Positions 1 through 13,330 of a stretch of DNA of 56,640 bases are shown here, in pieces. This DNA comes from Nemertoderma westbladi (Eukaryota; Xenacoelomorpha; Nemertodermatida; Nemertodermatidae). The stretch is taken from assembly GCA_032718475.1 (NCBI GenBank), contig JAUCBJ010006728.1, positions 1 to 56,640 on the forward strand. The letters are read 5' to 3'. Numbering within the stretch: the first letter of the stretch is position 1; each line of letters begins with the position of its first letter. Under the pieces are notes generated by a model that saw nothing but the letters and a program-made list of their open reading frames with translations, did not search any database and was not told the DNA's origin. Both the position numbers and the translations under genes were made by a program.

Positions 1-345
1 GTTGTGGGTTGGGAGGTGGGGGGGTCCGGGTTGTGGGTTGGGAGGTGGGGGGGTCCGGGTTGTGGGTTGGGAGGTGGGGGGGGGTCCGGGTTGTGGGTTG
101 GGAGGTGGGGGGGTCCGGGTTGTGGGTTGGAGGTGGGGGGGTCCGGGTTGTGGGTTGGGAGGTGGGGGGGGTCCGGGTTGTGGGTTGGGAGGTGGGGGGG
201 TCCGGGTTGTGGGTTGGGAGGTGGGGGGGGGTCCGAGTTGTGGGTTGGAGGTGGGGGGGGGGGTCCGGGTTGTGGGTTGGGAGGTGGGGAGGGTCCGGGT
301 TGTGGGTTGGGAGGTGGGGGGGTCCGGGTTGTGGGTTGGAAGTTG
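1..345. repeat. G-rich minisatellite, ~28-29-bp unit
   Basis: About twelve tandem copies of a unit beginning gttgtgggttgggaggt, followed by a run of 7-10 G and then tccgg. The left edge is cut by the window. Length differences between units fall mainly in the G run and in loss of a GGGA step. Every unit contains at least three G runs of three or more, so the plus strand could form G-quadruplexes. The Gly/Val/Trp-rich frames across it follow from the repeat and are not proposed as genes. Confidence 0.95.
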
Positions 346-517
346 GCAGTTGCCAGTTATCGTAGTTTTATAAATATTTTGTTTTAAAGATTAAAGGAAA
401 GCTGCACATTGTAATTTGTGAATGACTCCAACAACTGCTGCTAAATTCCTTATAGCAACATGTGCTAGTGCCAAACGCTCAATCCAAATAGTAATTAATC
501 AGTCAGGTAACTAAAAT
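346..517. other. Short unique spacer between two satellites
   Basis: Non-repetitive AT-rich DNA between the G-rich minisatellite and the 23-bp satellite. No coding signal or recognisable element is visible. Confidence 0.7.
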
Positions 518-3500
518 AACGGCCAAATAGTAAACAAACATAACCGCCAAATAGTAACAAACAGAACGGCCAAATAGTATCAAACATATCGGCCAAATAG
601 TAACAAACAGAACGGCCAAATAGTATCAAACATATCGGCCAAATAGTAACAAACAGAACGGCCAAATAGTAACAAGCATAACGGCCAAATAGTAACAAAC
701 ATATCGGCCAAATAGTAACAAACATAACGGCCAAATAGTAACAAGCATAACGGCCAAATAGTAACAATGCATATCGGCCAAATAGTAACAAACATAACGG
801 CCAAATAGTAACAAACAGAACGGGCCAAATAGTAACAAACATAACAGCCAAATAGTAACAAACAGAACGGCCAAATAGTAACAAAACATAACGGCCAAAT
901 AGTAACAAACAGAACGGCCAAATAGTAACAAGCATAACGGCCAAATAGTAACAAACATATCGGCCAAATAGTAACAAACATAACGGCCAAATAGTAACAA
1001 AAATATCGGCCAAATAGCAACAAACAGAACGGCCAAATAGTAACAAGCATAACGGCCAAATAGTAACAAACATAACGGCCAAATAGTAACAAACATAACG
1101 GCCAAATAGTAACAAACAGAACGGCCAAACAGTAACAAACATAACAGCCAAATAGTAACAAACATAACGGCCAAATAGTAACAAACATAACGGCCAAATA
1201 GTAACAAACATAACGGCCAAATAGTAACAAACATAACAGCCAAATAGTAAACAAACAGAACGGCCAAATAGTAACAAACATAACGGCCAAATAGTAACAA
1301 ACATATCGGCCAAATAGTAAACAAACAGAACGGCCAAATAGTAACAAACATAACGGCCAAATAGTAACAAACAGAACGGCCAAATAGTAACAAGCATAAC
1401 GGCCAAATAGTAACAAACATATCGGCCAAATAGTAACAAACATAACGGCCAAATAGTAACAAACATATCGGCCAAATAGTAACAAACAGAACGGCCAAAT
1501 AGTAACAAACATAACAGCCAAATAGTAACAAACAGAACGGCCAAATAGTAATAAACAGAACGGCCAAATAGTAACAAACATAACGGCCAAATAGTAACAA
1601 ACATAACGGCCAAATAGTAACAAACATATCGGCCAAATAGTAACAAACAGAACGGCCAAATAGTAACAAACATAACAGCCAAATAGTAACAAACAGAACG
1701 GCCAAATAGTAACAAACATAACGGCCAAATAGTAACAAACATATCGGCCAAATAGTAACAAACAGAACGGCCAAATAGTAACAAACATAACGGCCAAATA
1801 GTAACAAACAGAACGGCCAAATAGTAACAAGCATAACGGCCAAATAGTAACAAACATATCGGCCAAATAGTAACAAACATAACGGCCAAATAGTAACAAA
1901 CATAACGGCCAAATAGTAACAAACAGAACGGCCAAATAGTAACAAACATAACAGCCAAATAGTAACAAACAGAACGGCCAAATAGTAACAAACATATCGG
2001 CCAACTAGTAACAAACAGAACGGCCAAATAGTAACAAGCATAACGGCCAAATAGTAAGAAACATATCGGCCAAATAGTAACAAACAGAACGGCCAAATAG
2101 AAACAAACATAACGGCCAAATAGTAACAAACATATCGGCCAAATAGTAACAAACATACCGGCCAAATAGTAACAAACATAACGCCCAAATAGTAACAAAC
2201 ATAACGCCCAAATAGTAACAAACATACCGGCCAAATAGTAACAAACATAACGCCCAAATAGTAACAAACATACCGGCCAAATAGTAACAAACATACCGGC
2301 CAAATAGTAACAAACATAACGGCCAAATAGTAACAAACATACCGGCCAAATAGTAACAAACATAACGCCCAAATAGTAACAAACATACCGGCCAAATAGT
2401 AACAAACATACCGGCCAAATAGTAACAAACATAACGCCCAAATAGTAACAAACATACCGGCCAAATAGTAACAAACATACCGGCCAAATAGTAACAAACA
2501 TACCGGCCAAATAGTAACAAACATACCGGCCAAATAGTAACAAACATAACGCCCAAATAGTAACAAACATACCGGCCAAATAGTAACAAACATAACGCCC
2601 AAATAGTAACAAACATACCGGCCAAATAGTAACAAACATACCGGCCAAATAGTAACAAACATACCGGCCAAATAGTAACAAACATACCGGCCAAATAGTA
2701 ACAAACATACCGGCCAAATAGTAACAAACATACCGGCCAAATAGTAACAAACATAACGCCCAAATAGTAACAAACATAACGCCCAAATAGTAACAAACAT
2801 ACCGGCCAAATAGTAACAAACATAACGCCCAAATAGTAACAAACATACCGGCCAAATAGTAACAAACATAACGCCCAAATAGTAACAAACATACCGGCCA
2901 AATAGTAACAAACATACCGGCCAAATAGTAACAAACATAACGCCCAAATAGTAACAAACATAACGCCCAAATAGTAACAAACATACCGGCCAAATAGTAA
3001 CAAACATAACGCCCAAATAGTAACAAACATACCGGCCAAATAGTAACAAACATACCGGCCAAATAGTAACAAACATAACGCCCAAATAGTAACAAACATA
3101 ACGGCCAAATAGTAACAAACATAACGGCCAAATAGTAACAAACAGAACGGCCAAATAGTAACAAACATAATGGCCAAATTGTAACAAACATAACGGCCAA
3201 ATAGTAACAAACATACCGGCCAAATAGTAACAAACATAACGGCCAAATAGTAACAAACATACCGGCCAAATTGTATCAAACATAATGGCCAAATTGTAAC
3301 AAACATAACGCCCAAATAGTAACAAACATACCGGCCAAATTGTATCAAACATAACAGCCAAATAGTAACAAACATAATGGCCAAATTGTAACAAACATAA
3401 CGCCCAAATAGTAACAAACATACCGGCCAAATAGTATCAAACATAATGGCCAAATTGTAACAAACATAACGCCCAAATAGTAACAAACATACCGGCCAAA

Positions 3501-5385
3501 TAGTATCAAACATAATGGCCAAATTGTAACAAACATAATGCCCAAATAGTAACAAACATAACGCCCAAATAGTAACAAACATACCGGCCAAATTGTATCA
3601 AACATAACAGCCAAATAGTAACAAACATAATGGCCAAATTGTAACAAACATAACGCCCAAATAGTAACAAACATACCGGCCAAATAGTATCAAACATAAC
3701 AGCCAAATAGTAACAAACATAATGGCCAAATTGTAACAAACATAACGCCCAAATAGTAACAAACATACCGGCCAAATAGTATCAAACATAATGGCCAAAT
3801 TGTAACAAACATAACGCCCAAATAGTAACAAACATACCGGCCAAATAGTATCAAACATAACAGCCAAATAGTAACAAACATAATGGCCAAATTGTAACAA
3901 ACATAACGCCCAAATAGTAACAAACATACCGGCCAAATAGTATCAAACATAATGGCCAAATTGTAACAAACATAACGCCCAAATAGTAACAAACATACCG
4001 GCCAAATAGTATCAAACATAATGGCCAAATTGTAACAAACATAACGCCCAAATAGTAACAAACATACCGGCCAAATAGTATCAAACATAACAGCCAAATA
4101 GTAACAAACATAATGGCCAAATTGTAACAAACATAACGCCCAAATAGTAACAAACATACCGGCCAAATAGTATCAAACATAATGGCCAAATTGTAACAAA
4201 CATAACGCCCAAATAGTAACAAACATACCGGCCAAATAGTATCAAACATAACAGCCAAATAGTAACAAACATAATGGCCAAATTGTAACAAACATAACGC
4301 CCAAATAGTAACAAACATACCGGCCAAATAGTATCAAACATAATGGCCAAATTGTAACAAACATAACGCCCAAATAGTAACAAACATACCGGCCAAATAG
4401 TATCAAACATAATGGCCAAATTGTAACAAACATAATGCCCAAATAGTAACAAACATAACGCCCAAATAGTAACAAACATACCGGCCAAATAGTATCAAAC
4501 ATAATGGCCAAATTGTAACAAACATAACGCCCAAATAGTAACAAACATAACGCCCAAATAGTAACAAACATAACGCCCAAATAGTAACAAACATACCGGC
4601 CAAATAGTATCAAACATAACGGCCAAATTGTAACAAACATAACGCCCAAATAGTAACAAACATAACGCCCAAATAGTAACAAACATACCGGCCAAATAGT
4701 AACAAACATACCGGCCAAATAGTAACAAACATAACGCCCAAATAGTAACAAACATATCGGCCAAATAGTAACAAACATAACGGCCAAATAGTAACAAACA
4801 TATCGGCCAAATAGTAACAAACAGAACGGCCAAATAGTAACAAACATAACGCCCAAATAGTAACAAACATACCGGCCAAATAGTAACAAACATAACGCCC
4901 AAATAGTAACAAACATAACGCCCAAATAGTAACAAACATATCGGCCAAATAGTAACAAACATAACGGCCAAATAGTAACAAACATACCGGCCAAATAGTA
5001 TCAAACATAATGGCCAAATAGTAACAAACATAACGCCCAAATAGTAACAAACATACCGGCCAAATAGTAACAAACATAACGCCCAAATAGTAACAAACAT
5101 ACCGGCCAAATAGTAACAAACATACCGGCCAAATAGTAACAAACATAACGCCCAAATAGTAACAAACATATCGGCCAAATAGTAACAAACATAACGGCCA
5201 AATAGTAACAAACATACCGGCCAAATAGTAACAAACAGAACGGCCAAATAGTAACAAACATATCGACCAAATAGTAACAAGCATAGCGGCCAAATAGAAA
5301 CAAACATAACGGCCAAATAGTAACAAACATAACGGCCAAATAGTAACAAACAAATGCCCAAATTGTAACAAACATAACGGCTAAA
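518..5385. repeat. 23-bp satellite array (~210 copies)
   Basis: Tandem 23-bp unit with core ggccaaatagtaacaaac, followed by a short variable junction (ataac, atacc, atatc, agaac). It is zoned. Positions 518-2150 mix aacgg, atcgg, agaac and aagcat variants. Positions 2150-3130 mainly alternate accgg and aacgc units. Positions 3130-4620 add aatgg/attgtaac/agtatc variants in a longer periodic order. Positions 4620-5385 return to a mixture and decay at the right edge. Because 23 is not a multiple of 3, the minus strand cycles through all frames as one 23-residue hydrophobic motif and stays open for up to 934 codons. I treat those frames as by-products, since no start context or non-repeat coding flank is visible. 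Confidence 0.97.
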
Positions 5386-6389
5386 TACGTTACATGCGTG
5401 ATCGATCTGCACTATTTACGTGTCACACTGGTAGACCCAGACACATCCCACACATTCACTTTTTGCGTGTTCTAAATAATCTCAAGCCTAGTGTCAATTA
5501 TAGCCGGAGATGATAACATATGGAGTGGCCGTTATGTTGTGTATATAGGTAATCATTGCGCGAAAATAGAGCAGATTGAGAACGAAAATTACGATATTTT
5601 GGAACTAAGATTTTCTATGGGAACTAAGGGTTATTGGTTGAAGTAGGCGTCAGTCAGCCACTTATGGTCACAAGAACCAACTGTATTCCAGAACGTTTAC
5701 AGTGAATTCTCATGTGCCATACCCGACTGATGACTCAATATTCTGGATTAAAAGGTTAAGTCCTATCTGGTCCATTGTAGGTAGTGGGTGTAATAGAGAT
5801 AATTATACGATTTAATCGAAAACCCCTGAATGATAGTAGAGATTATTAATGGAGGACAACAAAATTCTGGTGAATAGTAATGAGATAGCTGATAGGGTTC
5901 ACAGCGATATATGTAAGTTAAAGATTCTCAAATGGAATCGAAGGAAGATAAACCTGGAAAATTCTAAAATGTAAAAAAGTGGCATATATTTTGTAATAAG
6001 TTTAAATTCTCAAAAAATTTCATTAGATAGATTAAACATCATAGTGCTTATAGGCCTCATAGTGAGGATAAGTTTGGATATTTTGCTGAATAGTTTAATT
6101 TACTTATATATGGTTTAACATAGAGAGTAAATTACAGGATGTATCGATTTTCTAATATTTATTATTTTACTGCACTGGTGTAACGAGTGTATAAAACATT
6201 AGTGAACTAAACACTAAACGTGTCATATATTACCGGTACTTACTTACTCCCATTTAGTAAAGTTTATTGCCTAGCCAGTTATAAATAAACGCAATCCGGT
6301 GTGTCGCTTACTCGGCTGGCGAAGTGCACCCTAATGCACATAGGGAGCGTGGGTTTGACAAGTGGAGAGGGGAGGGGTACCTCAAGGGG
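5386..6389. other. Non-repetitive spacer, no gene seen
   Basis: About 1 kb of AT-rich DNA between two satellites. I see no long reading frame, RNA gene or known element. The last ~90 bp (from about 6300) become GC-rich and lead into the 38-bp array. Confidence 0.6.
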
Positions 6390-7745
6390 GTAACGTACGG
6401 TTCGAGGGTAGGGTTGGGCGCTGTGCAGTTACGTAGGGTTCGAGGGTAGGGGCGGGCGCTGTACAGTTACGTAGGGTGCGAGGGTAGGGGTGGGCGCTGT
6501 ACAGTTACGTACGATAAGAGGGTAGGGGTGGGCGCTGTACAGTTACGTAGGGTTCGAGGGTTGGGGTGGGCGCTGTACAGTTACGTAGGGTGCGAGGGTA
6601 GGGGTGGGCGCTGTACAGTTACGTACGATAAGAGGGTAGGGGTGGGCGCTGTACAGTTACGTACGGTTCGAGGGTAGGGGTGGGCACTGTACAGTTACGT
6701 ACGGTTCGAGGGTAGGGGTGGGCGCTGTACAGTTACGTAGGGTTCGAGGGTTGGGGTGGGCGCTGTAAAGTTACGTACGGTTCGAGGGTAGGGGTGGGCA
6801 CTGTACAGTTACGTACGGTTCGAGGGTAGGGGTGGGCGTTGTACAGTTACGTAGGGTTCGAGGGTTGGGGTGGGCGCTGTACAGTTACGTAGGGTTCGAG
6901 GGTAGGGGTGGGCGCTGTACAGTTACGTACGGTAAGAGGGTAGGGGTGGGCGCTGTACAGTTACGTACGGTAAGTGGGTAGGGGTGGGCGCTGTACAGTT
7001 ACATACGGTAAGAGGGTAGGGGTGGGCGCTGTACAGTTACGTAGGGTTCGAGGTTTGGGGTGGGCGCTGTACAGTTACGTAGGGTTCGAGGTTTGGGGTG
7101 GGCGCTGTACAGTTACGTAGGGTTCGAGAGTAGGGGTGGGCGATGTACAGTTACGTACGGTTCGAGGGTAGGGGTGGGCGCTGTACAGTTACGTAGGGTT
7201 CGAGGGTTGGGGTGGGCGCTGTACAGTTACGTAGGGTTCGAGGGTAGGGGTGGGCGCTGTACAGTTACGTACGGTAAGAGGGTAGGGGTGGGCGCTGTAC
7301 AGTTACGTACGGTAAGAGGGTAGGGGTGGGCGCTGTACAGTTACGTACGGTAAGAGGGTAGGGGTGGGCGCTGTACAGTTACGTAGGGTTCGAGGGTAGG
7401 GATGGGCGCTGTACAGTTACGTAGGGTTCGAGGGTAGGGATGGGCGCTGTACAGTTACGTACGGTTCAAGGGTAGGGGTGGGCGCTGTACAGTTACGTAC
7501 GGTAAGAGGGTAGGGGTGGGCGCTGTACAGTTAAGTAGGGTTCGAGCGTAGGGGTGGGCGCTGTACAGTTACGTACGGTTCGAGGGTAGGGGTGGGCGCT
7601 GTACAGTTACGTACGGTAAGAGGGTAGGGGTGGGCGCTGTACAGTTAAGTAGGGTTCGAGGGTAGGGGTGGGCGCTGTACAGTTACGTAGGGTTCGAGGG
7701 TAGGGGTGGGCGCTGTACAGTTACGTAGGATTCGAGAGTAGGTAG
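6390..7745. repeat. 38-bp minisatellite (~36 copies)
   Basis: Tandem 38-bp unit with a constant half gggtaggggtgggcgct plus gtacagttacgta, and a dimorphic segment that reads either gttcgag or gtaagag. The two unit types are interspersed along the array. A few units are variant (tttgggg, gatgggcg, aagtaggg). A 20-nt piece of the same unit lies 8 kb away at 15667-15686. The 87-codon plus-strand frame at 7060-7323 comes from this repeat and is not proposed as a gene. Confidence 0.95.
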
Positions 7746-10579
7746 TTAATATCGTTTAAAATGACCAACTGAACGCAGTGAAAATTAATAATTTATCGTT
7801 TGTGTTTTAGATTCTGGTTAATTAACACGATTATACAGGAACTGAACAATTTTTCGGACTAATATTTTATCGACATTATTAAGGCATTTTGCTATTATTT
7901 TCAGATGGAAATTATTTAAATATGCTTACCCTATTTTAGCTAAATTAGCAGTAACTTTAGCATTTAGCAAGGAGCTAATCTAAATGAGGTATTTAGTATC
8001 TGCAGTAAATTATACCAGTACACGATTCAATTTACACTGAACCTTTGTAACTTACCTCTCCGTGCGTTAATTTATATGTTTTATCCAACTTAAGTAAAAC
8101 AACTGTGGAAAAACTTCACAAAAATTGTGTGAAATTTAACAGAATGTCATCTTTTATAGGATAAGTAAACTCAACCGCTGTTGGATTTTCTAATTAATTT
8201 CCTGTTTATCACCTGCTAATAATTAGCTAAAAGGAAACCGAAAACATCTAACGATATTTGACAGCGAAAAGTTCGTTAAAATGTTTCACGAACCGCAAAC
8301 CGGGTGACGAATTAATAGAGGAATCCTGGTAGCAAACACCTGCCTAAATTATCGGACAGGTAACAAAAGTAAAATTGAACTGCTTTGATTCCGCAGGCAG
8401 GCAGGTGGTTGCGGCCGCAGGTACCTTCTCATATCCATGTAATTATTGTTCATTGTGGCCACAGCGACGTTTCATTTTATTGAAATATTTTTGTGGTATC
8501 CGAGATGTGCTTTAGTTAGGATGATACAGTTAATATTCTGCTTTCTTGTATTACGGTTTTATTAAATCCTAATATATCGGTAAACCCATTTATTAAAACC
8601 GGCATTGTTAGAGTTTCTCTCACCCAAATATTCAATATATTTAACCGAGAATTTTGTATATGTAGTAACTCATTGATTAATTAATAATTAAAGTGTAACT
8701 GGTGTAATACTTGAGTTTATCGGACTTAAGTTTAGTTTAACTAATAAATGATATAATTAAAACAGCAATATGAGACAGGTTACTTTAGAAAATCTCAATC
8801 GCCGATATGATCAATGCAAATAAGCTACGTATTTTGTGGCTTTGAATTTCCAATATTATAATGTTGTTTGCTGCAGGGGTATTTTATGTACAGAATAATT
8901 TACAATAATAATTAGAAGTGATTGATAAATAGAATCTAAAAATGAAGGAGTAGTCCGTCGTGTTACAATTTATTATAATTTAAATATTGTATTTGCTTTA
9001 CCCGCCCTTGTGGTTGTGGCACCATCGTCAAACCTTCTTCCAACCATGCTCTTGTCTACAAGTTTGAGTAGAATATACAAAATCCTTTATTGGGTTCAGC
9101 GCCTCTACAAAGACACAATCTACTGTGCCCTCCGTCCTGCTGAGGCTCCTTTTTCCATAAAACCAACTGGCCTCAGTCACGACAACGATCGTAAAATATC
9201 AAGTCAGTTGCTTCCCCTGTCAAACAGCTGGACGCTTCAGCAGTGGAATTTGTGTGCTAATGTCTCTAGCTCTGCTAGGAGGTAAACACAACGCCACTAA
9301 CGTAAACCCTAAACATTTTAAGCCTTTCATTTTTACATTTACCCGCCATATTTACTGGGACTTTCAGCGATTTATTACATTTTGTTGAAACTAAAACATT
9401 AATAATTTTAGTGATAGTACGAATAGTGGAAAAAAAAGAAAAAACAACATTGTATCATTAACACTATTTCAAATTATTGATAAGAATGTAATATTTTATA
9501 AGTCTTGCTAACCTTCTCAATGCATTGTGTATGTATAGAAAAACACATTTTTATTTGTTAGTTAATACTAGCGCAGATGTCATAGAATGCCGCAGATTAA
9601 TTTTATCCCGGACAATTAGCCGGGATCCCGGAGTAATTCCGCCCGGACAATCCGGTACTGGTCCCGGTTATTAAAGGAATTGTTCTTCATCCACTGTAAT
9701 ATTTTTGGATATTCAAACTGAGACGCTGTGACATTTTTAGGACATTATAACGACCATAATATCCAAAATTTTGCTAAATTTATAAAATTATGACTTTGAA
9801 TTATGTGACAAGTTTGAAACCTGACCAACAAACCCTAAATAAAATAACCAACTAATGTTTTATATACTTGAAGCACTGTTATATATTTGGATACTATTGA
9901 AAGATACGATCTATTTAAGATAGATCTTAAAAATTGTAGCCCAGTACAAAAAATGTATTTTATTTAGATTTTATAGATTTTATTTTATATAATCGCCCAT
10001 CCTGGTTTAAAATATAATCGTACAATTATTTATTTGAAAAAATTAACAATTTATGATATAGGGCAATAATTCTATTGGTTTTATGGAATTCTATTAGCCA
10101 ACATCGCTGGATTAATTTACCATCCTTTTAGTTTAGTAAGTGTTCCGTATAACGTCCGAGGCCCTCAGTATATGCAATAATATTCTACCCCCCTCTCTAC
10201 TGTATGTCTGCCGGCCCCGTACCGTGTGTGTGGCCCGGCTACTTACTGCAGTAAACGATTTAATCCCTTGGCAACTTAAACTTACTGTCCTTCTCTCTCT
10301 CTCTATTTGTTAATAATAATATGAAATACGTGATTGCACTTTATAAATCTACTATTATTCTCGTTTGAAATACATTAGACTAAATAAATTATTTCTCAGT
10401 TACGTCTCTTTAGTAAGAATCGAAGCAATAAATAGTCAGAAAAATCGATGTATTCGCGGATTAAAGTCGATCAAAGCAACCCAAATATAATTTAAGTTAA
10501 AATTCCCTAACAAAAATTTAAGGACAGGGTGCACCGTTACCAGTTTCACATTGTCAATGAATCACCTATCATGTACATA
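7746..10579. other. Long AT-rich spacer without a supported gene
   Basis: About 2.8 kb. It holds a 91-codon plus-strand frame without an ATG start (9010-9285) that I do not recognise, a small CCGG-rich cluster at about 9600-9670 with cccgg repeated in both orientations, and a (CT)n tract near 10297. No RNA gene or family motif was found. The 9010-9285 stretch is GC-richer than its surroundings and might be a decayed repeat. Confidence 0.5.
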
Positions 10580-10800
10580 ACTTTAGTATCAACTTGGCCT
10601 AATGGTTGAATCCGTTGCATGAATTCACATCTCTCAGGAGGTCGTGGATTCGATCCCCGCATGAGTGATGTGGAGTTTCGTTTGTCTGAATGCTTTATAG
10701 GGATCGTACTGGAACTGGAAATGATCCAGTTCCATTATGAATCAATTCCTTAAATAAGGCTCATAAATAAGGTAGAAAGTTAGGTAATATACATCAAAAA
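10580..10800 (+). mobile_element. tRNA-derived SINE-like element
   Basis: A Pol III type-2 internal promoter is visible: an A-box-like tggcctaatggttga at 10595-10609 and a B-box-like ggattcgatcc at 10646-10656, with tRNA-like spacing. Four of five T-stem pairs can form around the B box, but the acceptor stem does not pair, so this is a tRNA-derived head and not a working tRNA. The body runs roughly to 10800 without a clear A tail. It lies directly upstream of a 5'-truncated LINE. The outer ends are estimates. Confidence 0.55.
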
Positions 10801-10804
10801 GACC

Positions 10805-12275
10805 GCCCAGTGCTCATTATAATATTCATATTGAAATATTAGATCACGAAATTCGGCTTGGTAAGTTAGGCCTGATGGGTGTAGGTTCTATAGAATGGTT
10901 CAAGTCCTACCTGTCAGACAGAGGTCAAACTGTAGTCATTAGCAAATCGCAGTCTACTGTACAAGAGATTACCTGTGGTGTACCGCAAGGTAGTATATTA
11001 GGTCCTGTGCTTTTTGTATGCTATGTAAATGATATGATAAGTAGTATAGATCCCGATTTTAAACTCATTTTATATGCCGACGACAGTGCTCTTATTTTCT
11101 CTCATAAAGATCCTATCCATATTTCCCAAAAGTTACGTGCAGTTCTAGAATCCTGTAATGAGTGGTTGGTTGATAATAAGCTATCCATTCGCTACGGTAA
11201 GACTGAAAGTATTTTGTTTGGTTCCAAAAGAAAGTTAAAGAAGGTAACTAAGTTTGAAGTCACTAGTAATGGACATAAGATTGAAAATAAAAAGGAAGTT
11301 AAATATTTAGGCGCCACATTGGATAACTGCTTATCAGGAGAAATCAGAGTGAAAAATTTTTTCTCGAAAGTTAACAGTAGGCTTAGGTTTCTATACAGAA
11401 ATAAAAATAGTTTGAACACCGACTCCCGCAAGTTACTTTGCTCTTCTTTAATACAGTGCCACATGTACTATGCGTGCACTTCTTGGTATGAAGGCTTAAC
11501 CAAACAGCTTAAATGTAAATTACAAGTAGCTCAGAATAAAGTAGTACGATTTATTAAAGACTACAAACCTAGGCACCACCTAACTCCAGATGACTTTTCT
11601 GAATCTGGACTACTTAACTTAGATAGTAGATTTAAGCAGATACGCCTTAACCATGTGCATAAAGTGTATAATGGTAAATGTCCCAATTACCTAAAACAAA
11701 AATTCAACAGAGTACGCGATACACACTCTTACAGTACCAGAGCTAGTGCTTCAAACTTCTACCTTCCGAATTGTAAATCCTTTGAATATGATACTTTCTT
11801 TTTTTAACGGTATTAAAAATTGAAACGCTCTGCCTAATGAAATTAAAAACCTAGATAATCAACATTCTTTTAAATCTGCTGTTAAATCTCACCTCCGTGT
11901 GCAATGTAAAAATAGGTACAATAGTCCTACAGTAAGTTATTAGTTTATTAATTATTTACTATTTATACTGTAATTACGTTTTATAATAAATTGTTCTGTA
12001 CATTACATCTTTATCGTTGAGTCGGGCATTGTCACACTCTCGGTAAAGTTGTACATGTACATAGTGTAATTACGTTTTATATTGATTTTAGGTTAGCATA
12101 GTGTAATATTGTATTTGTAACCAAGTAACATAAAGGACCCCCTTGGAAATAAGCTGCAAAGCTTTAGGGGTAATCCTATATGTTACGTTGGACAATACCT
12201 TTATACCGGTACATTGTTTGGTGTATTTGTTATTGTTTTTACATAATGTATAAATAAATCTATCGATCTATCATT
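10805..12275 (+). mobile_element. 5'-truncated CR1/L2/jockey-group LINE
   Basis: Non-LTR retrotransposon copy lacking the endonuclease and the first part of the reverse transcriptase. It enters mid-RT near 10805 and keeps the RT palm, thumb and C-terminal region. It ends in a 3' UTR whose last bases form a short tandem tail, taaatctatcgatctatc, at about 12253-12270. Tails of short tandem repeats instead of poly(A) are usual in CR1/L2-like LINEs, and 5' truncation is usual for target-primed integration. No clear target-site duplication was found by eye. Confidence 0.85.
10808..11943 (+). pseudogene. LINE reverse transcriptase, C-terminal two thirds, broken
   Basis: The RT is recognised by GVPQGSILGPVLF (about 10977-11015) and the catalytic YADD box (about 11079). 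These are followed by a KYLG thumb-type motif and the long LINE C-terminal region with a YSTRAS segment. The main frame is open to 11807 and extends upstream of the first ATG (10875) to about 10808. It is broken at its 3' end: a shift inside the T run at about 11793-11800 moves the reading to another frame, where a codon that is Trp in relatives (before NALP) reads TGA. That frame then stays open to about 11943. The YADD Asp residues are intact but the N-terminal RT fingers are missing, so no active enzyme is expected. Confidence 0.85.
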
Positions 12276-12589
12276 ATATACATGATAAAAGTACTTTCCA
12301 GTACATTTCCCATATGCGGAATGCTTCAAATACTAAAATACCTAAAATCACATATCATATATACATAAATCACTAGGTGGGATAAATAATTATTGGGGCG
12401 GCTTTCTCTCGGCTTAAATCTAAATAAAAGACTATTATTGTACATCACCAATACGGAATAACCGCTTCCAATTTATGTTTAGAATGTGTTTAACATGCAC
12501 CAAAGCTTGTTTGTTTGATTGTTTGTGTTTGTTTTGAGAAAAGTCAAGCCAAGTCAGGTCAAGAATTCTAGATCATAAATCTAAAAAAC
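12276..12589. other. Spacer between two LINEs
   Basis: About 310 bp, AT-rich, with no coding or structural signal. It includes a short gtttg-rich stretch at about 12505-12535. Confidence 0.5.
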
Positions 12590-12732
12590 TTGCCACCTCC
12601 ATGCAGCATAAAGGAGGTGCCACCTGTGTCTACATAGACCCTCTTTCTAAGGGCAAATCTGGTCCTGTAACTAGGAATCCCTTCGTTCTGAGGTAGGGAC
12701 GCCCTTGGTCCTGGATTAAAGACCCATATACT

Positions 12733-12955
12733 TGGCTGCAGGGATATGGCCTGGCCAGCAGATGGTGATCTACCAATGGCTGGTCAGGAGTAGAGTGTTC
12801 TCATATCCACTTTGAGTGCACTTCACTGCGACCTGCACCTGGCAGCAGGGGTACAGGGCATGGCCCAGCAGATGAGCTGCAACAGCCAATGGTGGGTCAT
12901 GTACGTCAGAGTAGGAATGGTTGATGGGTCTCATATCTGACTCCAATGCGACACC
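12733..12955. repeat. Tandem duplication in the LINE leader
   Basis: Two imperfect copies of about 110-120 bp sit head to tail upstream of the endonuclease frame. Each contains a Cys/Gln-like ctgcagg or cagcagg segment, a ggcctggccagcagatg-like segment and a tcatat segment. This fits a repeated internal promoter, but no function can be read from sequence alone. Confidence 0.55.
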
Positions 12956-13330
12956 CACCCTTTAAAATGGCAAATCAGGGTGTGGTATTTGCCCCGAGAG
13001 CTGACTTGGCAAAAAAAGCACCCCCAACCCCCACTATGGATTACATTAGTATTGCGGAGGTCCGGCCACTAGAGGCCAGTGGAATCACTGGACACAATTG
13101 GCCTCACAGGCGTCAGTTATCTCCTGACCGGCTGCCTGTCTCCCTCTCTCCACGGCCAACAATTCTGTGAGTCGCTTTCCTGACGACATTTCTTGCCCAA
13201 ACCCTGAGTCACCAGGGAGGCCAGATTGTGAGGGGGAGAGGGATTTTGGAGTTGGAGGCTACTCTCATGTTCCACCCCGACCAACAAAGCCATTGGTGAA
13301 TCTGAGGTAAGTCACTAGACTAGCCTTAGT

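Noticed and set aside
1-5385. CRISPR array
   Set aside because: Repeats are head to tail with no unique spacers, and the window is eukaryotic.
495-5412. Very long hydrophobic reading frames (up to 934 codons) on the minus strand
   Set aside because: They are the 23-bp satellite read through three phases. There is no non-repeat coding flank and no codon constraint, and all three frames are open equally.
9010-9285. 91-codon plus-strand frame as a gene
   Set aside because: No ATG start, no family features and an AT-rich context. Not supported.
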